Positions 1-7,800 of a DNA stretch of 11,736 nt are shown piece after piece; position 1 is the stretch's first letter, and each line of letters starts with the position of its first letter. The DNA is from an uncultured Chitinophagaceae bacterium (GTDB taxonomy: Bacteria; Bacteroidota; Bacteroidia; Chitinophagales; Chitinophagaceae): NCBI GenBank assembly GCA_946885665.1, contig CAMPGT010000124.1, positions 1 to 11,736 of the forward strand. The letters run 5' to 3'. A program made the position numbers and the translations under genes. The notes under the pieces were generated by a model. It was not told where the DNA came from, made no database searches, and saw only the letters and a program-made list of their open reading frames with translations.

Positions 1-64
1 GCACCAGCGACTTTGTCAACGCCTGGATATTTTCCTGTATCACCCTGTCAAACTTGTTCGGCAT
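1..64 (-). CDS. N-terminus of an uncharacterised protein, cut by the left window edge
   Basis: An open frame starts with ATG at 64-62 and runs off the window. The 21 visible residues read MPNKFDRVIQENIQALTKSL followed by V, a charged, amphipathic N-terminus with no signal peptide, so probably cytoplasmic. From memory, the pattern K-F-D-R-x-x-x-E-N resembles the start of Bacteroidota proteins of the Rpn / PD-(D/E)XK nuclease-like group (transposase-like cytosolic proteins), but the fragment is too short to prove this. A purine-rich stretch (AGAAAGTAG) precedes the ATG, and an exact TAnnTTTG hexamer-type element lies at 89-82. That the frame is coding is fairly likely. The family name is a guess. 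Confidence 0.5.
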   Translation of the reverse strand, partial: MPNKFDRVIQENIQALTKSLV

Positions 65-81
65 ATGCTACTTTCTGCATT

Positions 82-111
82 CAAAACTATGCAGCAGCAA
101 ACACGCACGAA
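82..111 (-). promoter_or_regulatory. Candidate Bacteroidota-type promoter for the left-edge gene
   Basis: On the minus strand TAGTTTTG (89-82) matches the Bacteroidota -7 consensus TAnnTTTG exactly. Eighteen bases upstream lies TTCG (111-108), one mismatch from the -33 TTTG element. Transcription would begin about 12 bases before the ATG at 64. The motif is short and AT-rich sequence produces it by chance, so the call is tentative. Confidence 0.3.
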
Positions 112-231
112 CAGTATTTTCACAAATTATAACCGTTTTTTCACGGCTGAAGAATAAATTACCCGAACTATCGCCTTTCCAATGGAGTAGACCCCATGCG
201 AGATTGGCTTTTTCCGACAAAACTTTGCTTA

Positions 232-345
232 TTATAAGAGCTGCCTGAACGCACGTTCTCCGCCCTCGTTGAACCTGGCCAGCAGTTCTTCGTCGTTTAA
301 CGTAGTATGTGAATGAGCATCGAGCTCCAGGAAGCCATTTAGCAT
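232..345 (-). pseudogene. Remnant of an ECF sigma factor gene (N-terminal part only)
   Basis: From ATG at 345-343 to TAA at 234-232 there are 37 codons. Residues 17-37 (LNDEELLARFNEGGERAFRQ plus LL) have the typical beginning of an ECF sigma factor region 2: D-x-x-L-L-x-x-F-x-x-G-(D/G)-E-x-A-F-x-x-L. An intact homologous start occurs in the sigma factor at 2993 (ETGLLSAIANGDEKAFAQLF). The frame stops immediately after this match, and none of the three minus-strand frames in 231-65 continues region 2, so everything downstream is lost. Reading the same frame upstream, 393-346 is open back to the stop codon of the lipoprotein gene and contains R-R-G-C-G-I-G-Q-K-M-L, which resembles acetyl-CoA-binding motif A of GNAT acetyltransferases. 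The stretch may therefore be a junction of two decayed genes, or one decayed GNAT gene. It is shorter than any functional member of either family. Confidence 0.45.
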
Positions 346-393
346 CTTCTGCCCAATTCCGCATCCGCGCCGGCCGCAGCATAAAAAGGACCA

Positions 394-756
394 TTAATTT
401 GCCAACTGCTCAGTGTATTCCTGGCACGACTCGTAGGTTTTGGCGTACGAAGTGGCGAGGTTGCAGTTGTCGGGACAACCGTTTTTCCATACAATCATGT
501 ATCGCTGCGCCAGGATCTCCTTGACCACCGATTCGCCCGCGGCGAGGTCCAATGTTACAACGGGATCAATAGGCTCAAATTGAGGCGTCAACTGAACAGC
601 CACCTGCACCCTCATCGGCAACGTTCCGCCATTTGTGAATTTCACCGAAGTAGTGTTCTCTTCTTCGCACGCCATTCCCTCATCTTCTCCACCTTTTGAA
701 CAGCTAACGAAACAGCCAAGAGTAATTAAAAATACCGCCAGTTTGATCGATTTCAT
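394..756 (-). CDS. Small cysteine-containing lipoprotein of unknown function
   Basis: This is a 120-residue protein with a lipoprotein signal peptide. A hydrophobic segment (residues 5-18) is followed by the lipobox F-V-S-C with Cys19 as the likely lipidated residue; Cys15 is a less likely alternative. The mature part begins with an acidic, Gly-rich linker (GGEDEG) and has four more cysteines (30, 94, 98, 111), which could form two disulfides. Residues 36-90 alternate polar and hydrophobic residues as in a small beta-sandwich (VKFTNGG, VQVAVQL, VVTLDL), a pattern I associate with small Bacteroidota lipoproteins of unknown function. No enzyme motif is visible. It lies 117 bases downstream of the alkaline phosphatase gene on the same strand, close enough for cotranscription, but that gap also carries an inverted repeat (796-814). 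A function cannot be assigned. Confidence 0.8.
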   Translation of the reverse strand: MKSIKLAVFLITLGCFVSCSKGGEDEGMACEEENTTSVKFTNGGTLPMRVQVAVQLTPQFEPIDPVVTLDLAAGESVVKEILAQRYMIVWKNGCPDNCNLATSYAKTYESCQEYTEQLAN

Positions 757-795
757 GATGTTGATTTAATTGGTTTGGGAGTAATGATTCATCAC

Positions 796-814
796 TATAT
801 CGATACACGATATA
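796..814. repeat. Short perfect inverted repeat upstream of the lipoprotein gene
   Basis: The arms TATATCG (796-802) and CGATATA (808-814) are exact reverse complements separated by five bases (ATACA). The repeat is 40 bases upstream of the lipoprotein start codon and lies between it and the alkaline phosphatase gene. It is AT-rich, so a stable RNA hairpin is unlikely. A protein-binding site is the more natural reading, but no regulator is indicated. Confidence 0.45.
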
Positions 815-873
815 AAATGTCATCACCTGCCTCATCAATAAATTATCATCAAAAAAAGATACCGCCTCAGTAA

Positions 874-1956
874 CTACTTCTTAAATCCGAAAGCAGTCAT
901 CATTTTGTCGAAAATGGTATTGTTGTGGTAGATGCCGCCAAACTGATCTGCGCCAGGACCAAAGGCAAAAACCGGCACCATCACGGCGGTATGGTCCCCT
1001 GTACTGAATTTAGCTTCCACCTGGCCGGTGTGCAGGTTCCCACCCGTCAGCGTCAACCCGCCGGTTTCATGGTCGGCGGTAACGATCACCAGTGTTTGGC
1101 CGTCGCGGGCAGCAAAGTCCAGCACCGCGCCTATCGTCTTATCAAAATCAACCATCTCCTCTGTAAGATGTTTAATGTCGTTTTCGTGCCCGCCATCATC
1201 AATTTGCGATCCCTCTATCATCAGAAAAAATCCCTTCTCATTCTTATCAAGTATTTTCAAAGCAGTCAGGGATGCCTTTATCAGTTGGTCCCCTCTACCC
1301 TTCGACCACGGTTGATCCGAAACAAAACCCGCTATCTTTCCGTCCTCAACTTTTACAATGTCATCGATGTTGTACAGCACTTGAAATCCCTGCCTTTTCA
1401 GGTCGGTTGTTAAATTGCGGCCGTCTTTTCTTTTCGTAAAATGACCCTTGCCGCCGCCTATAAAAATATCCACGCCCGACTGTAAAAAGCCCAGGGCAAT
1501 GTCGTCTTGCATCGCACGGTCGGGCACATGCGCCGTAAAGGCCGCAGGCGTGGCATCAGTGATGGAAGTAGTGGCGATCAGGCCGGTGGATAAACCGTTC
1601 TTTTCGGCTATTTCGAGTATGGTTGCAACCGGGCGATCCGATGAATCAACACCAATGGCATGATTATGCGTTTTTACGCCGGTCGACAAAGCCGTGGCGC
1701 CGGCCGCAGATTCTGTAATGTAGCGGTTTGCCGAATTCGTTTTCGAAAAACCAATATACCTGAACCGCTCCAGGTTGAGCGAACCCTTGTTGGCCGTCAA
1801 CCCCGCGTATATCTGCGCCACGCCCATACCATCGCCGATCATTAAAATAACATTTTTGACTTTGGGCCGTTGGCCCTGCACCGAATCGGCAAATTGAGAA
1901 AAAGCCGTAGTGCAAAACGTGGAAATAAAAAGAAACAGCGCAATGAACTTATGCAT
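874..1956 (-). CDS. Secreted alkaline phosphatase (PhoA superfamily)
   Basis: This 360-residue enzyme would hydrolyse phosphate monoesters in the periplasm or outside the cell. A signal peptide covers residues 1-20 (hydrophobic core LFLFIST, likely cleavage before Gln21). The metal and catalytic residues of the family are all recognisable. Asp42 lies in GDGMG. The nucleophile Ser83 is in E-S-A-A. The segment TDATPAAFTAHVPDR holds Asp134 and Arg147, the latter probably the phosphate-binding arginine. Glu248, Asp253 and His257 are in EGSQIDDGGH, Asp295-His296 in TADHETGG, and His322 in GDHTA. The residue before the nucleophile is Glu82, where E. coli PhoA has Asp101. The length is somewhat below that of E. 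coli PhoA, consistent with compact bacterial forms. The start at ATG 1956 is supported by the signal peptide. The gene follows the terminator of the TTHB210-like gene, so it probably has its own promoter; a weak TATCTTTTG element sits at 2002-1994. No Pho box can be recognised in this phylum by eye. Confidence 0.93.
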   Translation of the reverse strand: MHKFIALFLFISTFCTTAFSQFADSVQGQRPKVKNVILMIGDGMGVAQIYAGLTANKGSLNLERFRYIGFSKTNSANRYITESAAGATALSTGVKTHNHAIGVDSSDRPVATILEIAEKNGLSTGLIATTSITDATPAAFTAHVPDRAMQDDIALGFLQSGVDIFIGGGKGHFTKRKDGRNLTTDLKRQGFQVLYNIDDIVKVEDGKIAGFVSDQPWSKGRGDQLIKASLTALKILDKNEKGFFLMIEGSQIDDGGHENDIKHLTEEMVDFDKTIGAVLDFAARDGQTLVIVTADHETGGLTLTGGNLHTGQVEAKFSTGDHTAVMVPVFAFGPGADQFGGIYHNNTIFDKMMTAFGFKK

Positions 1957-1998
1957 AAAGTTGGTTGTTTACCGATTGAAACACGAATGGAAACAAAA

Positions 1999-2032
1999 GA
2001 TAACAAATAAAGCCGGCTCGAAAGGAGCCGGC
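1999..2032 (-). terminator. Rho-independent terminator of the TTHB210-like gene
   Basis: GCCGGCTC (2012-2019) and GAGCCGGC (2025-2032) form a perfect 8-bp GC-rich stem with a 5-base loop. Read on the minus strand, the stem is followed by the T-rich run TTTATTTGTTATC (2011-1999). It lies 24 bases downstream of the stop of the gene at 2056-2838 and upstream of the alkaline phosphatase gene, so it should separate the two transcripts. The T-rich tail overlaps a weak promoter-like element (2002-1994) for alkaline phosphatase. Confidence 0.8.
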
Positions 2033-2055
2033 ACCAACCTGGCAGTCCGGGAGTA

Positions 2056-2838
2056 TTATTTTTTCCGGTAAACAAATCCGTCGAGCACAATATCAGTTTC
2101 TCCTTTGTGCTTCACCACACGCATAATGGTGGGATACCAACCTTCTTCCCCGAACTTTAAAGGAACAGGGATCTTTCGCTCATAATTTTTCTGCGTCTTT
2201 AAAAAGTCGAGTGTGATCATGGGTTCATAAAAGGTAACCTTCCCGTCATACGATCCGTAAATAAATGTTTCGGTGAAGGGTTTGCCATGAAGCTCCGGCG
2301 ATGTTACATCCACCCAATGCGCGCCCATCTGTGGTATATTGTGGCCCGTGTTGACATACGAAGCGGGTAAAAACTCCGACGAAGGAACATTTTGAAACTT
2401 CACGCTGTCTCCTTCGTAAGCTCCAATGGCCAGCACCTCGTCGGGTGTTGATGAATAAAAGTGGAAATCGAAGTGCGGCTTGTCGTAAATGTTAACAGGC
2501 TCATGCCCGTTCGGGTTCCAGTTCATCAATACGAAGTTGAACGGAAGGATAGTGTTCGCTACCTCGTTGAATTTCACGACCCAATAATCTTCTCCGGCTT
2601 TGCCATGGCCGTGGCCCGCGCCATGGCCAACGGGCAACGAATTCAATGCCGCATCGGTGAGCGTGATGCCTATTTTTTCAGGCTCGCCTTTTTTGTTGAT
2701 GGTGGTCCACGTCCACGCCTTTCCGCCATGAACGGTCACCTCATCGCCTTTGTACAGACCTTTCCTGCTGTGGTCGCTGTTGTAGCCAAAGGATGTCACG
2801 AGCGCCGCAATACCTGCGACGAATAAAATCTTTTTCAT
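2056..2838 (-). CDS. Secreted TTHB210-like / DUF5602-type protein, probable metal binder
   Basis: This is a 260-residue exported protein with a signal peptide at residues 1-18 (KK followed by a hydrophobic core). There is no lipobox. It carries a clear histidine pattern: a His/Gly run at 72-79 (HGAGHGHG), G-H-E-P at 111-114, P-H-F-D-F-H-F-Y at 121-128 (H-x-D-x-H type), M-G-A-H-W-V-D at 171-177 and F-Y-E-P-M at 203-207. Such spaced His/Asp/Glu residues on beta strands suggest a metal site in a beta-barrel or cupin-like fold. From memory these motifs match the family called DUF5602 or TTHB210-like, named for a Thermus thermophilus protein under control of a sigma-E/anti-sigma-E pair. The biochemical role is unknown. 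It is transcribed away from the ECF sigma factor gene across a 136-base gap to the latter's first possible ATG, and has its own terminator. The coding call is firm. The family name is moderately sure. Confidence 0.75.
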   Translation of the reverse strand: MKKILFVAGIAALVTSFGYNSDHSRKGLYKGDEVTVHGGKAWTWTTINKKGEPEKIGITLTDAALNSLPVGHGAGHGHGKAGEDYWVVKFNEVANTILPFNFVLMNWNPNGHEPVNIYDKPHFDFHFYSSTPDEVLAIGAYEGDSVKFQNVPSSEFLPASYVNTGHNIPQMGAHWVDVTSPELHGKPFTETFIYGSYDGKVTFYEPMITLDFLKTQKNYERKIPVPLKFGEEGWYPTIMRVVKHKGETDIVLDGFVYRKK

Positions 2839-2928
2839 TTTTGTTTTTTATTCAAAAATGAAGCGATGCAAGAGCAAAGGAAAGCGCTTACTGCATGAAC
2901 TGTACAGACTGCCGAATGAATTGCGTTA

Positions 2929-2961
2929 TTTGATAAAGAAAAATAATAATTTTAGTTTTTG
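2929..2961 (+). promoter_or_regulatory. Candidate promoter of the ECF sigma factor gene
   Basis: TTTG (2929-2932) is followed after 20 bases by TAGTTTTTG (2953-2961), close to the Bacteroidota housekeeping pattern TTTG-N19-TAnnTTTG but with one extra T. Transcription would begin near 2968, which leaves a leader of about 25 bases to the ATG at 2993 and almost none to the ATG at 2975. It therefore supports the downstream start. Short AT-rich motif; unproven. Confidence 0.35.
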
Positions 2962-2992
2962 AACCCCATGTCTGATGCCGCTTAACCGAACA

Positions 2993-3574
2993 ATGGATGA
3001 AACCGGCTTGCTGTCAGCCATTGCTAATGGCGATGAAAAGGCTTTTGCACAGTTGTTCCATAAATGGCGCGACAGGTTATTCTTCTTTATTCTCAAATTG
3101 ACGGGGTCGCCGGAGATTGCGGAAGATGTTTTGCAGGATGTGTTTACGCAAATCTGGCAGAACAGGTCATCGGCCGCAACCATCGAAAATTTCCAGGCTT
3201 ATCTCTACAAAGCGGCAAGAAACAGGATCAGCAGCAGCATGCGGCGCATATCACTTGAAACACTGATCCTCACCGAACTGCAAAAGAATTCTACGGCATT
3301 GGAAGATTCTCCCGAACAAATCGTATTTCGAAAAGAGCTTCACGAAAAGATCCAGTTGGCCCTGCGCAAGCTGCCTCCCCAGCAAAGACAGGTGTACAGG
3401 ATGACCCGCGAAGACGGATTAAAACAACATACCATCGCCAGCCTGCTCAACATTTCCGTATCAACCGTTAAGAACCACATGACGCAGGCACTGCGCACGC
3501 TGAAGCAGGAAATGCGACATTTCTATCATTCCGTCTGGCTAATGATCATCTCCGGCATCTTCTGCCTCGTATAA
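2993..3574 (+). CDS. ECF (FecI-like) RNA polymerase sigma factor
   Basis: This sigma-70 family regulator has 193 residues from ATG 2993. An in-frame ATG at 2975 would add six residues (MPLNRT). I prefer 2993 because the family normally begins with a few polar residues before the D/E-x-x-L-L segment and because the candidate promoter leaves almost no leader for 2975. Numbering from 2993, region 2 spans about residues 18-84: GDEKAFAQLF, then the conserved A-E-D-V-L-Q-D-V-F-x-x-I-W core-binding and -10 recognition segment at about 43-55. Region 4 spans about 118-172, with LPPQQRQVY and a helix-turn-helix (HTIASLLNISVSTVKNHMTQ). The protein ends in a hydrophobic tail (WLMIISGIFCLV), a trait I recall in many Bacteroidota FecI-like factors. 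Its partner should be the FecR protein starting 75 bases downstream, and its targets the following susC-susD genes. Confidence 0.93.
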   Translation: MDETGLLSAIANGDEKAFAQLFHKWRDRLFFFILKLTGSPEIAEDVLQDVFTQIWQNRSSAATIENFQAYLYKAARNRISSSMRRISLETLILTELQKNSTALEDSPEQIVFRKELHEKIQLALRKLPPQQRQVYRMTREDGLKQHTIASLLNISVSTVKNHMTQALRTLKQEMRHFYHSVWLMIISGIFCLV

Positions 3575-3623
3575 TATTCCCGCATAACTGGGAGCAGATC
3601 GGTTTTCGTTCGTCTTCATTGTA

Positions 3624-3640
3624 CGGATAGAGCTCATCCG
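3624..3640 (+). repeat. Imperfect palindrome just upstream of the fecR start
   Basis: CGGAT-A-GAGCTC-ATCCG is a 16-bp palindrome (arms CGGATGAG and CTCATCCG) interrupted by one extra A at 3629. It ends nine bases before the fecR ATG at 3650 and would fold, in the sigma-fecR transcript, into a small hairpin covering the ribosome entry region. It could tune the translation of the anti-sigma factor relative to the sigma factor, or simply be a chance palindrome. Confidence 0.4.
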
Positions 3641-3649
3641 GCAAAAAAT

Positions 3650-4846
3650 ATGGACCAAAACTATATCGCAGAATTGTTCAACCGGTTCTTCAGCAACACC
3701 ATCACCGCTGAGGAAAAAGTGATCCTGTCGAACTGGGTTAAAGACAAAAGCAATAAGGCTGCCTTTGAAACCATGTTGCAGCATTCGTGGGAGAACTTTG
3801 AACTGAACCGCTCCCTCACGGAAGAAAAAGCCGGCGCGCTGCTGTCGGCCATCCTTGAAAAAGACAAAATTCACGAATCGCCACGCACCAAAATTGTACC
3901 TATGCGCTCACGCATCCGGGTTCGCAGCGTTGCAGCAGCAATCCTTATTTTATTCGCTGCCGGCGCAGCGTATTTTTTGTGGCAGCAGGGCACGCAGCAA
4001 ACTGAAATGGTGGCGGTTTCGGATGTGGCGCCGCCATTGTCGAGCGATGCCGTACTCACGCTCGCCAACGGTGAAAAGATCGTTCTCGATAGCGCGGCCA
4101 ACGGCCACCTCATTGAGCAGGGTAATACCAACATCGTTAAAGTCGCGGATGGACAGATCGTTTACGGCAGCAGCGGCGCAATGGCAGAAACTCTTTTCAA
4201 CACCCTTACGGTTCCCGTAGGCAGCAGGATAGCGAGCATAACGCTTTCGGATGGAAGCACGGTATGGCTGAACGCGGGTTCTTCAATCACTTATCCTGTA
4301 GCCTTCTCCGGCGGTGAGCGTAAAGTGAATATAACGGGAGAAATATTTTTCGACATCGCCCATGATGCAACAAAGCCTTTCATCGTTACGAAAGGCGCTC
4401 AGCAAATCAAAGTACTCGGCACACAGTTTAACGTGAACGCTTACGATGATGAATCAGCAATGAAAGTAACGTTGCTGAAGGGATCGGTGCAGATTGCAGC
4501 CCCCTCAGGCGGAGTGATCCTTACACCCGGACAGACGGCAAGCATACACGGGAACGAACCTGTGCGCGTGCTGAATAATGCCGACGTCGAACAGGTAATC
4601 GCGTGGAAGAAAGGAGTTTTTGATTTTAACGGCGCAGATATAAAAACAGTGATGCGTGAACTTTCGCGGTGGTATGGACTTGAAGTGCATTACAATGGCG
4701 AGATCGCCGACAGGTTCCATATTGAAACCAGCCGGGAAATGAACCTGTCGAACATGCTCAGGATACTGCAAACAACGGGAAGCGTTTCTTTTAAAATTGA
4801 AGGAAAAAAAGTAACGGTGATGGATAACCGGGACAACAACAATTAA
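3650..4846 (+). CDS. FecR-family anti-sigma factor (inner membrane)
   Basis: This 398-residue single-span membrane protein should hold the ECF sigma factor inactive and relay the transporter's signal. Residues 1-85 are the cytoplasmic anti-sigma part, with the usual Bacteroidota start (Y-I-x-x-L-F-x-R-x-F-x-x-x-I-T-x-x-E). A membrane helix spans about 92-111 (SVAAAILILFAAGAAYFLW) after a run of arginines (R87, R89, R91), which agrees with an N-in orientation. The FecR domain covers about 185-283: DGSTVWLNAGSSITYP, GEIFFDIAHD, KPFIVTK, VLGTQFNVNAY and VTLLKGSV. A C-terminal DUF4974-like domain follows at about 323-391 (FDFNGADIKTVMRELSRWYG). The STN-like pattern of this last domain parallels the STN domain of the SusC protein encoded next. 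The gene lies 75 bases after the sigma factor and 39 bases before susC. Length and domain order are normal. Confidence 0.95.
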   Translation: MDQNYIAELFNRFFSNTITAEEKVILSNWVKDKSNKAAFETMLQHSWENFELNRSLTEEKAGALLSAILEKDKIHESPRTKIVPMRSRIRVRSVAAAILILFAAGAAYFLWQQGTQQTEMVAVSDVAPPLSSDAVLTLANGEKIVLDSAANGHLIEQGNTNIVKVADGQIVYGSSGAMAETLFNTLTVPVGSRIASITLSDGSTVWLNAGSSITYPVAFSGGERKVNITGEIFFDIAHDATKPFIVTKGAQQIKVLGTQFNVNAYDDESAMKVTLLKGSVQIAAPSGGVILTPGQTASIHGNEPVRVLNNADVEQVIAWKKGVFDFNGADIKTVMRELSRWYGLEVHYNGEIADRFHIETSREMNLSNMLRILQTTGSVSFKIEGKKVTVMDNRDNNN

Positions 4847-4885
4847 TCAACAGTCAGACTGCACACCAGCAATCAACCAAAATTA

Positions 4886-7800
4886 ATGGTCATGCGAATC
4901 ATTTTTACCTCTACGAAAGTAATTCCCGGGATGCTCCTGGCAATTTTCTTTCCCATTGCCGCCGAATGTTTTGGGCAGGAAGTGAACATCACAGGAAAGA
5001 ACATGCGGATAGAAAAAGTATTCAGCACGATTAAGCAACAAACAGGATACACCTTCGCGTATTCCGATGCGATCATCGCGGCGGCGAAAACCGTCAATAT
5101 GGATATCCGGGAAGGCACCCTGGAAGATGCGCTGCGCGAATGTTTTCAAAACCAGCGGTTCACCTACTCCATCATTGAGAAAACAATTGTCATCAAACCG
5201 AGGGAAGATTCGGCTGTAAGGCGCGGAGGCACATCGGCGCCGATGAAAGCGGCGATCGAAATACAGGGAAGGGTGACCGACAGCCTCGGTAACCCGCTGG
5301 CCCGTGTATCGGTAACGCTGAGAGGATCCGGGCGCGGAACGGTTACCGACGAAAACGGAAACTTTACAATCAGTGTGGATGATGGTTCGGCGGTACTTAG
5401 CTTCAGCATCATCGGCTATGAAACAAAAGAGATGGTGGTAGGTGAACAGCGTTCCCTGTCGATCGTATTGTCGGCAGCATCAACCAGTCTTGAAGACATT
5501 GTTGTAACGGGCTACCAAACCAGGTTAAGAAAAATGGACGCCACTTCCATCGCTACAGTAGACATCAAATCGGTTTCGCTGCAGCCCATGGCTTCATTCG
5601 ACCAGATACTCCAGGGCCAGGCAACCGGGCTGAACGTAAAATCGGGAAGCGGCCAGCCCGGCAGGGCCGCCGATGTAGTGATAAGAGGAAGAGGATCGAT
5701 AAACGGGTCCACCACACCCTTGTATATTATTGATGGCGTACAGGTAGAAGCGGCAGATTTCGCTGCCATGAACCCGGCTGATTTTGAAAACGTGAGTATT
5801 TTGAAAGATGGCGCCTCTGCAAGTCTGTATGGTTCGCGCGGTGCGAACGGGGTGATTGTGATCACCACCAAAAAAGGACGTGCAGGTAAAATGACGGTCA
5901 CCTATGACGGACAATTCGGATACTCCAAACTTCCTGAAGGAAAAATGGACCTGATGAACAGCCAGCAGAAAGTTGATTTTGAAGTGAACATGGCCGACAA
6001 TCCCTACGGGTGGACCGAAGCACAGGCCGACAGCCTGAAGCGAATAGATTACGACTGGAGGGATGCAATCTATAAAACCGCGCCCATGCAGCAGCACCAG
6101 TTGTCGCTCGCCGGAGGAAATGAAAAAACAAAAATATTCGGATCGCTTTCATACATGGACCAGGACGGTATCCTCATCAATACCGGCCTGAAGCGGTACA
6201 CCGGACGATTCAATATCGATCATACTGTTAATCATTTCAGGATCGGGGCCAACATTGCGGGAGGATATACGAAGACCCATGAAATATCTGAGGGAAACCA
6301 GAACACCTTCAATCCGCTCAACAACTTCATATGGGCGCTGCCGTACGAAGTGCCCTTCACCGCTACAGGTGCTTACACAGAAAGCATACAGGGCATTTCA
6401 ACGTGGACCAATCCTGTTGAAGACGTAACTGAAAACGTGGGGCACAGGCATTTCCTGAAGGCGTATGGAAATGCATTCGTCGAATATAATTTTCCGCAGG
6501 TAGAAGGACTGTCGTGGCGCACGAATGTGGGTGGAGATTACGGCCAGCGCGAATACTTCGACATCATTGCAAACGGCACCCAGTCTGCGATACAGGGTGG
6601 TATGAACATCGGGCCACAATATGGAAACGGCGACCTGCGTCAGGGGCTCACCAAACTTTTCCGTTCCACCATCACCAATTATCTTTCCTACAAACGACGA
6701 TTTGGAACGGCGGCGCAGCATAATCTCAGCGCAGCGATCTACCACGAAACCGTGCGCACCCGTGCCGAAGGTTTTGGTTATAGGGGTTTTGGTTTGCTCA
6801 ACCCCTTCCGTAATGCGGCCGGCCTCGTGGCGGGCACAACCACCAACGGCTTCATCCCGGAAATCGAAAACATCGTTTATTCGCCAGATAACGGAATCGT
6901 ATCGTTCTTCGCGATTGCCGACTACACCTACCTGAATAAATTCATATTCGGCGGATCGGTAAGAAGAGACGGTTCATCACGTCTTGCAAAAGAAAACAGG
7001 TGGGTGACCTATGGAGGTATCAGCGGTGCTTATATTTTATCCGAAGAAAACTTCATCAAGAATATTGCTCCTGTCAGTTTCCTGAAAGTAAAAGCAAGCT
7101 ATGGAACGGTAGGAAACCAGGAAGGCATAGGCGATTTCCCGTACCTGCAAAACTATTCGTCGGGAACTTTTGCGGGAGGCTCATCACTGGGGCTGGCTTC
7201 GTTCGGAAACAGAAATTTGAAATGGGAAACAAGAAGCACCTTCAATACAGGGATAGAATTTGCGCTGTTCAATAACCGCATAACGGCCGGACTGGAGTTC
7301 TACAATTCGATAACAAAGAACCTGTTCTTCAATCTCACTACGCCATCAACCAGCGGTGGCCCGGGTTCCGTTTTAGGAAATGCAGGCAGTATGCGTAACC
7401 GCGGTATCGAAGCCAACCTCGACCTGGCAGTGATACGATCAAAGCATTTCAACTGGAACATCATCGCCAATTACAGCGTAAACCGCAACACCGTGCTGTC
7501 GTTACCCGAAGGGCAGGATTTTCAGTTGTACAGAAGCTACCAGATACTGCAGGTGGGCAAGCCGCTCAACAGTTTTTACCTGGTACCGTTTCTCGGAGTT
7601 GATCCGGAAACCGGCAGGGCCATTTACCTGAAAAAAGATGGAAAAACGATGACGAACGACTACGATCCGAACGACCGCGTAACGATGAGTACAAGTGATG
7701 CTCCGTTTAATGGCGGCATCACCAATAACCTGCGGTTCAAAAATCTGAGCCTTAGTTTCTTCTGGGTGTTCAGCTATGGCAACCATCTTTACAACTATGC

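Noticed and set aside
68..394. 108-residue minus-strand frame in the left part
   Set aside because: Its composition is rich in Arg, Cys and Trp with no family pattern, and it overlaps in another frame the sigma-like remnant, which has a recognisable motif. Its start also abuts the lipoprotein stop by chance.
925..1413. 162-residue plus-strand frame
   Set aside because: It lies wholly antisense to the alkaline phosphatase gene, whose catalytic motifs are intact. The frame has no recognisable domain.
2975..2992. Upstream ATG of the sigma factor gene
   Set aside because: The extra six residues do not match the usual family start, and the candidate promoter would leave almost no leader. A five-codon frame beginning at 2968 overlaps it and is probably chance.
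5594..6097. 167-residue minus-strand frame
   Set aside because: It is antisense to the plug and early barrel of the SusC gene and shows only shadow composition.
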